A stretch of 64,000 nucleotides of DNA. It comes from Euglena gracilis. Taxonomy: Eukaryota > Euglenida > Euglenophyceae > Euglenales. Made by a program: the position numbers and the translations under genes. Under the pieces are notes generated by a model. That model saw nothing but the letters and a program-made list of their open reading frames with translations, was not told the DNA's origin and searched no databases. The stretch's first letter is position 1; each line of letters starts with the position of its first letter. The DNA is taken from positions 66,298,891 to 66,362,890 of the forward strand of contig CP154954.1 of assembly GCA_039621445.1 (NCBI GenBank), written 5' to 3'. Positions 1 through 11,567 of the stretch are shown piece after piece.

Positions 1-320
1 GTTTTGGGCTCCATGGGGGGATTATCAGACATTTATAATAGAACCCCCCCCTCCCCCCCTGGGTCGGGGCCACCTCGGGAACTGGCGGATTATCACCATG
101 ATCCCGCCTCCGTTCCCAATTTTTTTTTTCAGTCGCGAGCGACTGGATTTCTAGTTTCCCAATCACCTGGGTTTGACCCCCAACTTCCCGCCAGGCCCGA
201 GTTATTCAGCCGCGAAGGGGTCCAAACTGGGTAGATTGGCCCGCCCCCCCCTCTTCCGACTCTGCCATTTCGCTGGGGTGAGATTTTCGGTCACAAAATT
301 GATTTCTCAAAAATATCTCG
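1..320 (-). repeat. Dispersed repeat, inverted copy of units at 7.9-8.1 and 9.3-9.6 kb
   Basis: The segment reads, on the opposite strand, nearly the same as about 7860-8120 and 9300-9580. Shared landmarks are a CAGTCGCGAGCGACTGG palindrome next to an A or T run, a GGTTTGACCCCCAAC stretch and a GGCCCGAGTTATTCA stretch. Those two copies lie in the right half of the 5164-9704 transposon, so this is probably the edge of a related element cut by the window start. The reading frames here are by-products of the repeat. Confidence 0.7.
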
Positions 321-1650
321 AGAAGACATACATTACCTCCGGAAATGTCACACAGACCAAGTGCAACCCTGGAGGACCTCTATCGCCCCCCATTTGCCGT
401 TTTGGCCGCCGACACGCCTGGCCCGTGTTCTGGCGCGCTTTTGCGACCCAAATCGGCTATTTTGGGGTGTTTTTGGGCCGTTTTTTTTGTCAAAAAACCA
501 ATTTTCCCAAAATATCTCGACAATGAAGCAAAAATGGGAGGCAGAAACAGGAACCCTCCAAGGCCGTAGAGGGGTCACACGCTGCAACTGTGGCCGAAGA
601 AATTTTGTCAGGCGAAGAAAGCTTGTCAGGCATGGCATTCTCCGCCAGAAATTCTCACCCGACATGCCAGCGAGTGCAAACCACGTGACAGCGTCCTGGA
701 GTAGGCGCTTCCAGGGTTTCCGAAAAGCCAGCCAGTATGGGTCCAAGCTGACAACTTCCCGGACAGCTTTCTTTGGGGTGGGACCTTCCTTGAAAAGCAG
801 CCCACTCCATAACGCGCAGAGGTGACCGCTTCGAGAGAGGGGTTCGGATTTCTGCGAACTGACAACGCAAAATTCCCAATAGGCAACTGTCCGCAGGCCG
901 TGTTCGGGGAGACTTGGAGATATACAGAATTTGGAGACAAATGACTGCCAAAATACCTAACCAAGAATGACAAATAAAATTATAAGTCTTTCCGCCTGTT
1001 TTTTTTTGACAAGGTGTTTTTTTTGTGCAAAATGGGGCGGTGCAGCACAGACGGGGGGAATGGCAAGTCCTCACCCATTTCTTGCAGGGATCCAGGCAGC
1101 AATCGACTCCGATCCACACAACTTTTCCCCACATAAAGTCATCAAGTGTCATTTGTATTCCTGCTATTGTCCTGGGACTTGTCCCCTAGACAGGCCGCAA
1201 ACTTCAGCTGACAGTGCAATGTGCCAACGCCAATGAAACTCTGCACAAGTGTATGTTCAGCCTCACTGAAGAAGAGACCACACTGAAGCCAATGCAGCTG
1301 TGGTGGGTGATGATGGCCAAGGGGCACAGGGGCACCGGGACGGGGAGGGGTGTGCAGCGCATTGCTGACAGATATGGGGCACGCTGGATGCCGCGGAGAG
1401 GTGGGGACCAGGGGCTTTCCGAAGGACTCTCAACCCCCGGGGGTTCAGCTGACCCCAGGGGAAAAAGTGATGGCGGGACCGGGACCCCCTCCCCAGGGTG
1501 GGGGTCCCCTCAGGAAATCCCCTGGAGGGGGAACGGTGACGTCTGGCCGGCAGATCTCTGCGGCCAGCAAGAGCTAAGCGAAAAGGACGGCATTCGGAGG
1601 AACGCCGCCGGGACGGTGAAGGGAATGGTGGCTGGGAATGCAAATGCGCT
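321..1650. other. No gene recognised
   Basis: Mixed-composition sequence with T runs. Open frames exist on both strands but none resembles a known family, and none has a homologue elsewhere in the window. Confidence 0.5.
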
Positions 1651-1654
1651 TGGA

Positions 1655-2075
1655 AAAAGGTGTCTTCCGACTGGGGGGGGGTGGTCGTTGGACAAGGGGT
1701 CAAAAAGCGTTTTGCTGAACAATGACATTGTTCTCACCAACTCAATTGTTCTGTTTCTATTACAGCGCTTGTCTCTTTGAAACGCCAAAGCTCCACACAG
1801 GCAAAGACCAGTGCCTCTTCGTTGATCATCCATATCCCAAAAGAAAAGTTGGCAGGTAACTGGGACCCCCCCCCCAAAAAAGCCATAACTTTCATTCTGG
1901 TGCTTTGCGCAGAAAATTTTGGGCAATTTTGACAAAATTTAGCTCAAAAAGTGCCAAAATGACATTTGGCAAATTTTTGGCTGATTTTTGGCAATTTTTT
2001 TTTGGCCCGGCGCTGGGACCCAAAAAAATTGGGCAAACCACCAAAAAGGTGTCCTCCAACCGGGGGTAATATGCA
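1655..2075 (+). mobile_element. Diverged MITE related to the pair at 24.6 and 25.6 kb
   Basis: The left part has a GGTGTCTTCCGACTGGGGG stretch followed by GTCGTTGGACA. The middle has a GCGCTTTGCGCAGAAAATTT-like core with AATTTTGACAAA and TTTTTGGC runs. The right part has GGTGTCCTCCAACCGGGGG. The same order of motifs is found at 24606-25023 and 25590-26003, so this is an older copy. Its ends are not clean enough to define a target-site duplication. Confidence 0.5.
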
Positions 2076-2312
2076 CAGGGTGATCCGGTGTATTTATTTG
2101 ATCCGATTTCCAAAATTGATTAGCTTCCGCTCAATATTTCCAACGTCTCCATGATCCCACGACGTGCCGTTTTGGCCCTGTCGTTTCAGATTTGCCAGAT
2201 TTTGTCAAGGAAATGCTCGTCTGGTTTCGCTGGCATTTTCATGATAGTTTTCCAGGCAGGGTCTGACGTTGCGTCAAACAAAAATGGGTGGATATTTGCC
2301 ACGGTAGCAACC

Positions 2313-2334
2313 TTAGGCGGCGCAAATTGCCCAA
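2313..2334 (+). repeat. Left terminal inverted repeat of the large transposon
   Basis: Begins TTAGGCGGCGCAAATTG. It differs from the right end only by A versus G at position 12. The preceding 7 bases, AGCAACC, are repeated directly after the right end. Confidence 0.8.
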
Positions 2335-2456
2335 GCAATTTTTGCGTTTTTTTGACGTTTTTTTGGCTGTTTTAAAAACACCCAAAAGGGCACGAAATTT
2401 TAGGTTAAGCAGGGTGTGTGGCGGCTTTGGGCCAAAATTTTATGAAAAGTGGTTTT

Positions 2457-3047
2457 GTGCGGTATTCCGCACACCGTATACTACATGGTGCAGAGGTGCG
2501 TAAAAACAGGGGTATTGACACCCCTGTTACAGGTACCAGAAAGTACTGTATTGTAACGTGTGTAATACGTGGGTGTATATTGGTGGTACGTCTGTTTTCA
2601 CACAGTGTGTGAGGCGAGGTGAACAACGTGAGTGTGTGCGGATTACCGCACACAACAAACACAACGATGTGTGATACAAAGGGGTGTTGTGTGTTTGGTG
2701 TGATGCGAAGGAAAACTGTGAAGTGTGGTTTAGGCGGATTACCGCGTAAAGAGAACCCAGTTGTATTTACGAAGTCCAGGCGGTAACACGTGTAACTTCT
2801 GATAGACAGAACGAAGGCATTTGTTGTTAGGCGGGAATCCGCACAACACAACAAAATGTTGTGGTGGGTGTGTGGGCCAGATAATGTGAGAGGACGGATG
2901 CGTTTACTTAAGGTGTAGATAAAAAATGGTGGGGAGGCCGGGGGGACCGGGGGGCAGCGTCCGTCTGTCGCACCACACCCCAACACATCCCGTGCCCTGG
3001 CCGTCACCGGGACGGTGGCCCAGCCGTGGCCGGTGACAGGGGGATGT

Positions 3048-3128
<81 letters not shown>

Positions 3129-5159
3129 GCCGGGTGTGGTGGTGGACCAACAGTTGGCTGCCCCATCCCCCTGAAACAGGGGGCGGTCCTCTCCCCGGCG
3201 AGCCTGCCTGTGTAACTCCCCGGCCTGAACGGATCGAAACGGCACGTGAATGACGTTACGGTGCGTCTCTCCGCGACTGCGGTGAGGACTGGTCGCGAAA
3301 CGCGACGCAGTGTTGTTGTTAGTGGGGGCAGAGAGGTGTAGGTTACCAAACAGATGCACAACGGTCTGTGTGATATTGAAAAGCTGACAGGATGTGTTGT
3401 GCGGGAATCCGTGCAACACATCCCCGAATGTACCACCTGCGTGGATAAAAAGACAGTGAGGAGCCCGGGTGGTCCTTTGACCTCTCCGCACCGCCGGGGC
3501 AGGTTGCCCAGACCTCCCCAACGGGGGTGCGGTTGCGGCGTTTGCGGACCAACGCAGCCGGGGCGACGACGCCCGTCCTGGACTCCCCCGACCGACTTGT
3601 TAGGAAAATTCAACCTGGGTGTTTGTGTTTCGCGTTTTGGACGTTTGGTGGTACACAACTGCGTAGGGGACTGGTTTTCCTCGCGATCGGAATGCGTAGG
3701 GCACCGGTTTTCTTGGTTGTGCGCGTTGAGGTCAGGTGAGGGAGAGAGGCTGTGTGGTGTGGTCACACGTCAACGGCGACGATGTGTGCGGGTTTCCGCG
3801 TACAAGAACGGACCAGTGCGTAAAGCGTAAGGCTCATTGCACTGCACGAATGTCCGCCCCTCCTCCCCTACGCTTTTGTCCAAGATCTGGATCGCGAGGC
3901 CTTCATTTGGTGTAACCGCCGGCGTGACCACCAACAGTGGTTTCGCGAAAGTTATACAATCCAAATGCGATCTCAAGAGAGAGATGCTGGGCAAGTGGCT
4001 GTAGCGGCCTCTTGTGGCCGAGCGGGCAACGCCACTGGTTCCCCGGCCGGTGCGGTCACTTGCCTACTTTTTCCCTGTGGACGAGTGCGTGCACGGATAT
4101 CCGCTCACGCGCCGTGTATGTACACGGCGCGTGTCCGTTTTGTGTTGTTTCTTTTCTTCTCTTCTGTGGTTGGTGTGAGGGAGGCTAAACGAAGCGGAAG
4201 CTGACAGCAGTTCGGTGTGCCCCCGGGGGGGTTGGTCCGGGCCACCGAGGGAACTCGGTGTATACGCCCAACTGGGTCGCACGATTGCGTGCTGTACACC
4301 TCCCCCAGACACGACTACCTGGGACCCTTTCGCGACTGAGGGTGGTTGGTGGTACATGACTGGTTTACCGTTCCTGATTGGTTCGCGAGACAAATCCGTA
4401 GGGTGTATTGCTGCTCCCTCAACACCACTCAAAACAGTCCACTTTCTACGACGTGAAGTTGCGGTTTGTGCGGGAAACTGCGCAAAACTGCAGCTCCTAC
4501 CCCCAGACCACGGTGTTTACGTCGCAGTGGTACATTCCGTTCGCGAGGGGGTATGAATCGCGAGTATTTCAACATCCGGTTGTACCACTAAACACCCTGA
4601 ATCGCGACAATGTCCCAGGTCCTTCGGTTTTGGAGGGCTGTCTTACCTGGAATCGCGCTCTAAATTGCGCCGTACCGGACCGATCCAGGTACTGTTGCCC
4701 CCGCCGGCTTCAAATTTGAGCACTCTGAACAGCAGCCTTCCATGATTTACACGGGAACCCGCACACCAGCGCAGAATCAGACGCAAACAGTTCTGTGGTG
4801 AGGCACTAACAAAGGAAGGACAAGTCATTGTGATGTTCCCACCAGTTGTGCGGAAACCCGCGTAGAAGTGGTCTACAATGGCTGCGGTGTGTGGTATAAC
4901 ACGGTGTGCTACGATGACAGATTTGAATCAAACACAATGCAGCGTTGTGCGGATTCCCGTGTAAAAGTCTGAGCCCTTGTCAGCACGACGATATGACACT
5001 GCTTCAGTGCATACATACGTGTGAAACACGGTCAAATCTGTGCATACGTGAGTGGTCTTTGTCCATTCACTGAAAACAGTGTTCAGCATGTACAGTAGAT
5101 CTGTGTACATTGTGTCCTCACTGAAATACACGCATCCTCTGTTGCGCGGTAATCCACAC
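2457..5159. repeat. Left cluster of GTGCGG-NNNN-CCGCAC palindromes
   Basis: About eleven copies of a 16-bp imperfect palindrome lie at roughly 2457, 2636, 2732, 2829, 3399, 3786, 4468, 4750, 4849, 4947 and 5144. The arms are near-constant (GTGCGG and CCGCAC or CCGCGT). The four central bases vary: TATT, ATTA, GAAT, GTTT, AAAC. Some copies extend outward, for example TGTGTTGTGCGG at 3394. No protein-coding gene is recognised between them. They continue at 10.4-13.4 kb after the inserted element and are confined to the TTAGGCGGCGC transposon. Dispersed subterminal motifs of this kind are known as transposase-binding sites in some plant DNA transposons; that role here is inference. Confidence 0.8.
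3050..3126 (+). repeat. (GT)n microsatellite
   Basis: Uninterrupted GT dinucleotide run of about 75 bases. The long open frames through it, Cys-Val or His-Thr repeats, are artefacts. Confidence 0.95.
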
Positions 5160-5163
5160 ACCC

Positions 5164-5182
5164 CAGGGATGGATGGGAAGCC
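5164..5182 (+). repeat. Left terminal inverted repeat of the inserted element
   Basis: CAGGGATGGATGGGAAGCC, exact complement of 9686-9704. Preceded by ACACACCC, the left copy of the target-site duplication. Confidence 0.9.
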
Positions 5183-5655
5183 TTGAGGGGGGGGGGTGGG
5201 TCGGACCCCCCCCCTCCCGACACGGAGGGGGGGGGGTGGGTCGGACCCCCCCCCCCTCCTACCTCGAAACTGAGGGGGGGCCGAAATTTTTTCGATTTCA
5301 TGGACGGGCAAAGGGCCGGAAATTGGGTCGGAATCGGTCAAAAACCCCTGATTTTTCTTTGAAAATCGATCCAAAAATGCTCATTTTTTGAAATTTTTTG
5401 AACATGTTTTGGGGGAAAACACCAACACATCAAAAAATGGGCAATATGGCCAAAAGTCAGCAAAAGGAGTGTTTTTTGCTCATTTTCCGGCGCGCACCGC
5501 CGGAAGAAAATTTTCTGCTATTTTTGGCACCTGTCAAGGCGGGGGGGGTGGGGGGGTCCGGACCCCCCCTCCAAACATCTGGGGGGGGGGTGGTCCGGAC
5601 CAGGTTTTGAATAGTGCTGAGCTCTTTACAAGCGCGCCCCCACCCCTTCATTGAC

Positions 5656-5768
5656 CCCGGCCCGGCGGCCCGGCGGCCCGGCCGGCGGCCCGGCGGCCCG
5701 GCGGCCCGGCGGCCCGGCAGCCCGGCGGCCCGGCGGCCCGGCGGTCCGGCCGGCGGCCCGGCGGCCCG
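5656..5768. repeat. GGCCCGGCG simple repeat
   Basis: Runs of 8-9-bp units of the GGCGGCCC type. A similar block lies at 28418-28622 inside the other large repeat block. Arg/Pro/Gly-rich frames through it are not genes. Confidence 0.9.
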
Positions 5769-5769
5769 A

Positions 5770-6200
5770 AAAACGCTCGTTTTCGGCCCAAAAACGGTTT
5801 TTCTGAGTCCAGGAGGCCAAAAAACATCGTTTTGGGCAAAAAAATTTTTTCCATTTTTTTCGACTTTTTTGACCCGGTTTTGACCCAAAGTCAATGGGTT
5901 GGCGGCCCAAAACGGGGCGCTGGCGGGTCGAAAAACACTCATATTCGGCTCAGAAACAGTTTTTCCGGGTCCGGGAGGCCAAAAAACATCGTTTTGGGCA
6001 AAAAAATTATTTCGAATTTTTTCGGCTTTTTTGTCTCGGTTTTGACCCAAAGTCAATGGGTTGGCGGCCCAAAACGGGGCGCTGGAGGGTCGAAAAACAC
6101 TCATATTCGGCTCAGAAACAGTTTTTCCGGGTCCGGGAGGCCAAAAAACATCGTTTTGGGCAAAAAAAATTATTTCGATTTTTTTTCGACTTTTTTGACC
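5770..6200. repeat. About 162-bp tandem repeats
   Basis: The landmark GTCAATGGGTTGGCGGCC recurs at 5890 and 6052, a period of 162 bp. Each unit carries TTTTTC-GGGTCC-GGGAGGCC and CATCGTTTTGGGCAAAA stretches. Related units lie at 8370-8890 (period about 166) and, inverted, at 29840-30370. Confidence 0.85.
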
Positions 6201-6213
6201 CATGGTGCCCATC

Positions 6214-7357
6214 ATTGGTCATGATGGCCATCATGACCAATGATGCCCATCATGACCCATGATGCCCATCATGACCCATGATTGGCATCATGGGTCATGA
6301 TGGCCATCATGGGTCATGATGGCCATCATGGGTCATGATGGCCATCATGGGTCATGATGGGCATCATGGGTCATGATGGCCATCATGGGTCATGATGGGC
6401 ATCATGGGTCATGATGGCCATCATGGGTCATGATGGCCATCATGGGTCATGATGGCCATCATGGGTCATGATGGCCATCATGGGTCATGATGGCCATCAT
6501 CGGTCATGATGGCCATCATGGGTCAGTATGGCCATCATGGGTCATGATGGCCATCATGGGTCATGATGGCCATCATGGTCATCATGGGTCATGATCGGCA
6601 TCATGGGTCATGATGGGCATCATGGGTCATGATGGCATCATGGGTCATGATGGCCATCATGGGTCATGATGGGCCATCATGGGTCATGATTGGCATCATG
6701 GTCATGATGGCCACCATGGGTCATGATGCGCATCATGGGTCATGATGGGCATCATGGGTCATGATGGCCATCATGGGTCATGATGGGCATCCTGGGTCAT
6801 GATGGGCATCATGACCCATGATTGGCATCATGGGTCATGATGGGCATCATGGTTCATGATGGCCATCATGGGTCATGATGGCCATCATGGGTCATGATGG
6901 GCATCATGGGTCATAATGGCCATCATGGGTCATGATTGGCCATCATGGGTCATGATGGGCATCATGGGTCCATGATGGCCATCATGGGTCATGATGGCCA
7001 TCATGGGTCATGATGGGCATCATGGGTCATGATGGCCATCATGGGTCATGATGGTCATCGTGGGTCATGATGGTCATCGTGGGTCATGATGGGCATCATG
7101 GGTCATGATGGGCATCATGACCCATGATTGGCATCATGGGTCATGATGGGCATCGTGGGTCATGATGGGCATCATGGGTCATGATGGGCATCATGACCCA
7201 TGATTGGCATCATGGGTCATGATGGGCATCGTGGGTCATGATGGGCATTATGGGTCATGATGGGCATCATGACCCATGATTGGCATCATGGGTCATGATG
7301 GGCATCATGGTCCATCACGGGTCATGATGGCCATGATGGCCATGATGGCCATGATGG
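6214..7357. repeat. 19-bp minisatellite, ATGATGGCCATCAT core
   Basis: About 60 tandem units of ATGATGGCCATCATGGGTC with small variations (GGGCATC, CCCATC, ACCCATG). The core is itself a palindrome. Closely related arrays are at 27335-27755 and 28240-28415. The mutually inverted, unspaced units rule out a CRISPR array. Confidence 0.95.
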
Positions 7358-7359
7358 TC

Positions 7360-9330
7360 GAAAAACGCCCATTTTCGGCTCGAAAACCCTTTTTCCGGGT
7401 CCGGCAGGCCAAGAAGCATGGTTTTGGGCAAAAATTTTTTTTCGATATTTTTCGCCTTTTTGCCCGAAAACGGCTAAGTCCACCAGTGGAAAAAGTGTAC
7501 AAAATGGCCAGAATCGGCTGAAAAACAGCCGTATCTCGGGCTACGCGAACAGTTGCGGGGAAATCAAAATACCGGTAGATGGAGTGTTCCAAGGGCTTCA
7601 AATTAGGTCTCCGGACATTTCTTTTGATTTTGCTTCATTTTGGAAAAATTTTGAAACTATTGATTTTTGGCCGAATTTTGGCTGAAAACGGCTAAGTCGG
7701 ACAGTGGAAAAAGTGTACAAAACGGCCATCCGGGCCGAAAACGGCCGTATCTCGGGCTAGGCGGGGAGTTGCGGGGAAATCAAAATACCGGTGGATGGGG
7801 CGTTCCAAGGGCTTCAAATTAGGTCGCCGGACATTTCCTTTGATTTTGCTTCATTTTGGAGATATTTTGAAAATTGACATTTTTTGGCCGAAATGGCAGA
7901 GTCCAAAGGGGGGGTTGGCCAATCCTACCGAGTTTGGACCCCTTCGCGCGTGAATAACTCGGGCCTGGCGGGGAGTTGGGGGTCAAACCCAGGTGATTCG
8001 GAAACTAGAAATCCAGTCGCTCGCGACTGAAAAAAAAAAATCCGGGAACGGGGCCGGGATCATGGTTATAATCCGTCGGTTCCCGAGGTGGCCCCGACCC
8101 GGGGGCGGGGGGAGGGGGGGGTCGAGGGGGGGTTTCGCCGGTGGTAAGCTTCGCTCTTACCCATAAAGGGATAAGAGCTCAGCGACCCCCCCCTACCACC
8201 TTACCCCCCAGGGGGGGGGTGGTCGGGACCAGGTTTTGAACAGTGCTGAGCTCTTGGTAAGCGCGCACCCACCCCCTCATTGACCCCTCCATACATATCG
8301 GCACACCCCATGGAGCTCTTTTGACTGAAATCCATGTGTTTTGTGCCAGAAACAGGGCGGTGGCGGGTCGAAAAACGCTCGTTTTCGGCTCAAAAACAGT
8401 TTTTCTGGGTCCGGGAGGCCAAAAAACATGGTTTCGGGCAAAATAAAATTTTTCGATTTTTTTCGACTTTTTTTGACCCGGTTTTGACCCACAGTCAATG
8501 GGTTGGCGGCCCAAAAAGGGGTCTGGCGGGTGGAAAAACGGTCGTTTTCGGCTCAAAAACAGTTTTTCTGGGTCCGGGAGGCCAAAAAAAAACATCGTTT
8601 TGGGCAAAAAAAATTATTTCGATTTTTTTCGACTTTTTTGCCCCGGGTTTGACCCAAAGTCAATGGGTCGGCGGCCCAAAACGGGGCGCTGGCGGGTCGA
8701 AAAACGCTCGTTTTCGGCTCAGGCTCAAACACAGTTTTTTTTTTTTTCTTTTTTTCTTTTCTCTTGTTTCCTTCCCCCTTTCTTCTTTCGTTTTTCTTTT
8801 TTCCTTTCCCCCGGTTTTTTCCGGGTCCGGGAGGCCAAAAAACATCGTTTCGGGCAAAATTTTTTTTTGATTTTTTTCGACTTTTTTTTTAGCCGAAAAC
8901 GGCTAAGTCGAACAGTGGAAAAAGTGTACAAAATGGCCTAAAATGGCCTAAATTGGCCGAAAAACGCCCGTATCTCGGGCTACGCGGGGAGTTGTGGGGA
9001 AACCATAATCCCAGTACATAGAGCGTCCCAGGGGCTTCAATTTAGGTCTCTGGACATTTCCTTTGATTTTGCATCATTTTCGAGAAATTTTGAAAACATT
9101 GGTTTTTTGACCCCCCACCCCCCGAAAACGGCTAAGTCGAACAGAGGGAAAAGTGTACAAAACGGCCATCTGGGCCAAAAACGGCCGTATCTCGGGCTAG
9201 GCGGGGAGTTGCGGGGAAATCAAAATACTGGTGGATGGGACGTTCCAAGGGCTTCAAATTAGGTCTCCGGACATTTCTTTAGATCTGGCTTCATTTTGGA
9301 GATATTTTGAAAATTGACACTTTTTTGGCC
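7360..9330. repeat. Mosaic of long dispersed repeats
   Basis: The block alternates two modules. One contains GGTCCGGGAGGCCAAAA (7390-7450, 8400-8470, 8560-8620, 8820-8880). The other contains CGTATCTCGGGCTA, GGGGAGTTG and CAAGGGCTTCAA (7540-7620, 7745-7830, 8968-9050, 9185-9270). Inverted copies fill 26.7-30.4 kb. No gene is seen. Confidence 0.75.
8153..8178 (+). repeat. Conserved hairpin, copy 1
   Basis: GCTCTTA and TAAGAGC arms enclose an inner CCC/GGG pairing, preceded by GGTAAGCTTC and followed by TCAGCGACC. Three further copies at 9623, 26490 and 28671 have TCT/AGA in the inner stem instead. Confidence 0.75.
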
Positions 9331-9622
9331 GAAATGGCAGAGTCCAAAGGGGGGGGGGGGCTTATCCAGGGGGGGCGGGCCGATCCTACCCAGTTTGGAC
9401 CCCTTCGCGCGTGAATAACTCGGGCCTGGCGGGGAGTTGGGGGTCAAACCCAGGTGATTCGGAAACTAGAAATCCAGTCGCTCGCATCTGAAAAAAAAAA
9501 TTCCGGGAACCGGGCCGGGGCCATGGTGATAATCCGCGGTTTTCACGGTCTACCCAGAGGGGGGGGGGGCGGGGGAGGGGGGGGCGGGTCCGACCCCCCA
9601 CTTTTCCCTGGTGGTAAGCTTC

Positions 9623-9647
9623 GCTCTTACTCTAAAGAGATAAGAGC
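9623..9647 (+). repeat. Conserved hairpin, copy 2
   Basis: GCTCTTA and TAAGAGC arms with an inner TCT/AGA pairing. It lies just inside the right end of the 5164-9704 transposon, with the same flanks as copy 1. Confidence 0.75.
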
Positions 9648-9750
9648 TCAGCGACCCCCCCCTACCACCTACCTCAATACCGAAGGGCTTCCCATCCATC
9701 CCTGACACACCCTCATCTCCGTTGTCTCAGACTGTGCAAAAACAAAAAAA

Positions 9751-10330
9751 ATGGCCTCCGCGTCGGAGACGCTGGTGTTGCAGCTGGACCAGCTGCGGGG
9801 GTACCTTGCCGGCGCCCCCCCCCGGCGGATGGTTGGGCGATCCTGGAGGACGCCCTCCGAAGAGGCCACCTGGGAGCCCTCAACCTGGTGGAGACGGGCC
9901 TGGCCGTCAGGGCCAACCGCCGGTCCCGTCGCAGCCTGCGGGAGGTACGGCGGGAGTACACCCGGCCCCCGTCCGAACGGCCGATATGGATGGCCCGCTT
10001 CACCGACGGGTTGCTGGCGCTGTGGAGGACGCTGCGACGGCTGGCCGTGCCCTTCGGTGAGCTGGTCACGCCCGCGGCCGCCCTGGCCCCCGCCCCGGCG
10101 CAGCAGACGCTGCAGGACCTGCCCCGCGCTACCTGTCGGCTGCTGCGGCCCGCCGGTCTGGTGGGCCCCACGGAGGAGCTGGTGCGGGAGCGGGCGCAAA
10201 GGGCCCGGGACGCGGTGCTGCGGGCGTTGGACGGCCACCAGTGTGTGCTGTGGCTGGACAACTTCTGCTGGCTGCGGTGGGGCACGGACCCCGCCCAGCC
10301 CAGCTACAGCCGCAACGTCCCCGCCCTGGG
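9751..10330 (+). CDS. Probable transposase, exon 1 (frame broken at a C run)
   Basis: The likely start is the ATG at 9751 after an A run, giving MASASETLVLQLDQL. At the nine-C run 9815-9823 the frame must change: the next sensible frame resumes as DGWAILEDALRRG at 9828. One missing C, or a sequencing length error, would account for it. Downstream it reads VLWLDNFCWLRW near 10240-10280 and then SYSRNVPAL. The WLDN motif followed by a basic and aromatic stretch suggests the second acidic site of a DDE transposase such as the KDZ or DUF6589-like groups, from recall of the pattern only. The donor near 10330 is not resolved. The location inside the TIR-bounded element supports the transposase call. 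Confidence 0.5.
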
Positions 10331-10686
10331 TTCAGGGTGCCTACTCTGCCTTTGGTCAAATGGACGTGACCCGCTGTGCACGACATGAGACGTGTGTGGT
10401 TTTCCGCCTGAGAATGTTCCGTCTTCCAAAATGAAATCAGTGATCACCCAAGTGAACCCCGCAAGTGGGGTTGAGACAATCGGTGACGATGGATGACAGC
10501 GAAAATCTGAACGTCCTTTAAGTAGTGCACGGGGCTAAGAACAATGGTCATGGTTGAATAGGTTTGTGCGGGTTTCCGTGTAAACACGACTCTGTTCGTT
10601 TGCATGGAAACCCGCACGCTTCGGGATGATGTCTGCGTCCACTGGTTGACTTAATGAGCAGGCCCTCTGTGTGATGACTGCTGCAG
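10331..10686 (+). other. Intron 1 of the probable transposase
   Basis: Lower GC than the flanking exons. It contains palindrome copies at about 10393 and 10566 and a half-copy at 10603. The best acceptor is CTGCTGCAG ending at 10686 or CTCGTCAG ending at 10710; both keep the exon 2 frame. Confidence 0.55.
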
Positions 10687-11342
10687 ATCGACCCCCTGCG
10701 GACTCGTCAGGGCACTTTGACGCGGTCCGTGACGTTCCCCGTGTCCACGGGCCACCCGGAGTTCGGCACGGTGGTGCAGCACCTCCGCTGGGCGGCCGAC
10801 CTGTGCCTGCAGTCGGCAAAGAAGCTGCACCAGGCGGTGCGCGGCCTCCACCGGGCGGAGCTCTCTGTGGACAATGTCCGCGTCCCGCTGGACATGCAGC
10901 GGGACGCGATGCGGTCGCTGCGGTGGAGGCCCTTCTCCCTGACCGAGCAGACGGTCAGCTCGAACCGGGACCTCCTCCAGCTCCTGGAGACCGTGCTGCA
11001 GCTGCAGGCGCGGTCGGGCCGCCAGCTGCCCCTCCTGGTGGATGAGAACATCCACTACCGCATCCTCCGCCTCCTCTACTCGGCCCCGGCGCTGCGCTTC
11101 CGGATGGGGGAGCACCTCGCCAACGTCCCCCTGCTGTACAGCGTCTGGCATGCCTACAAGCACACGGTGACGGTGGTGTACCGGGCGTTCTTCCCGGTGC
11201 TGGCCCACCTGGAGGTGCCGGTTGGCGCCGGGGGCAGCCGGCAGCTGACGACGTCCCTGCGGTCGCACCGGAAGGTGCTGTACATGGAGAAGCTGTTCGC
11301 CAGTCTCCTGTTGACCCGGGCCGACATGCTGCCACAGTCAGG
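10687..11342 (+). CDS. Probable transposase, exon 2
   Basis: Open GC-rich frame from IDPLRTRQGTLTRSV. It continues through VRVPLDMQRDAMRSL, a Gln/Leu-rich helix (QLLETVLQLQARSG) and PLLYSVWHAYKHTV followed by YRAFFPVLAHLE. The VWHAYKH-aromatic pattern is the kind of conserved WH box seen in eukaryotic DDE-type transposases; this is recall, not a search result. The exon ends at a good donor, CAGG|GTGACC, at 11342/11343, two bases into a codon. Confidence 0.6.
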
Positions 11343-11567
11343 GTGACCACTGCTCTTGACCAGGCTGCTTCCAGGCTTCCCCTGGTATATCGGGCCAATG
11401 TTTGTGCGGTTATCCGCACAGTCATCTCGTGTGTCAGTCGGTGTCAGATCTCTCCCATCTGTCCGACGCAATATGTCCGCTTTGTGCGGAAACCCGCGTG
11501 AATGGCTCTGGTGAAAGACCACGCAGTCCAACGTGTATCACGTTTCGTGCAGTGGTGCACCTTTCAG

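Larger units (their letters stand above)
5164..9704. mobile_element. hAT-like DNA transposon inserted in the larger element
   Basis: The ends are a perfect 19-bp terminal inverted repeat, CAGGGATGGATGGGAAGCC at 5164-5182 and its complement at 9686-9704. The element is flanked by a perfect 8-bp direct repeat, ACACACCC, at 5156-5163 and 9705-9712. CAGGG-type ends with an 8-bp duplication are characteristic of hAT elements. The 4541-bp interior has no recognisable transposase. It consists of GC-rich simple repeats, 162-166-bp tandem repeats, a 1.1-kb minisatellite and repeated stretches containing CGTATCTCGGGCTA. It is therefore probably non-autonomous. A shorter relative sharing its left about 340 bp is at 40927-41277. 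Confidence 0.85.

Noticed and set aside
2405-3766. A 453-codon minus-strand open frame
   Set aside because: It runs through the GT repeat and several palindromes, has no recognisable domain and competes with open frames in other phases. It is more likely a stop-poor stretch of the transposon.
6214-7357. Possible CRISPR array
   Set aside because: Units are contiguous 19-mers with no unique spacers, the setting is eukaryotic, and no cas genes are present.
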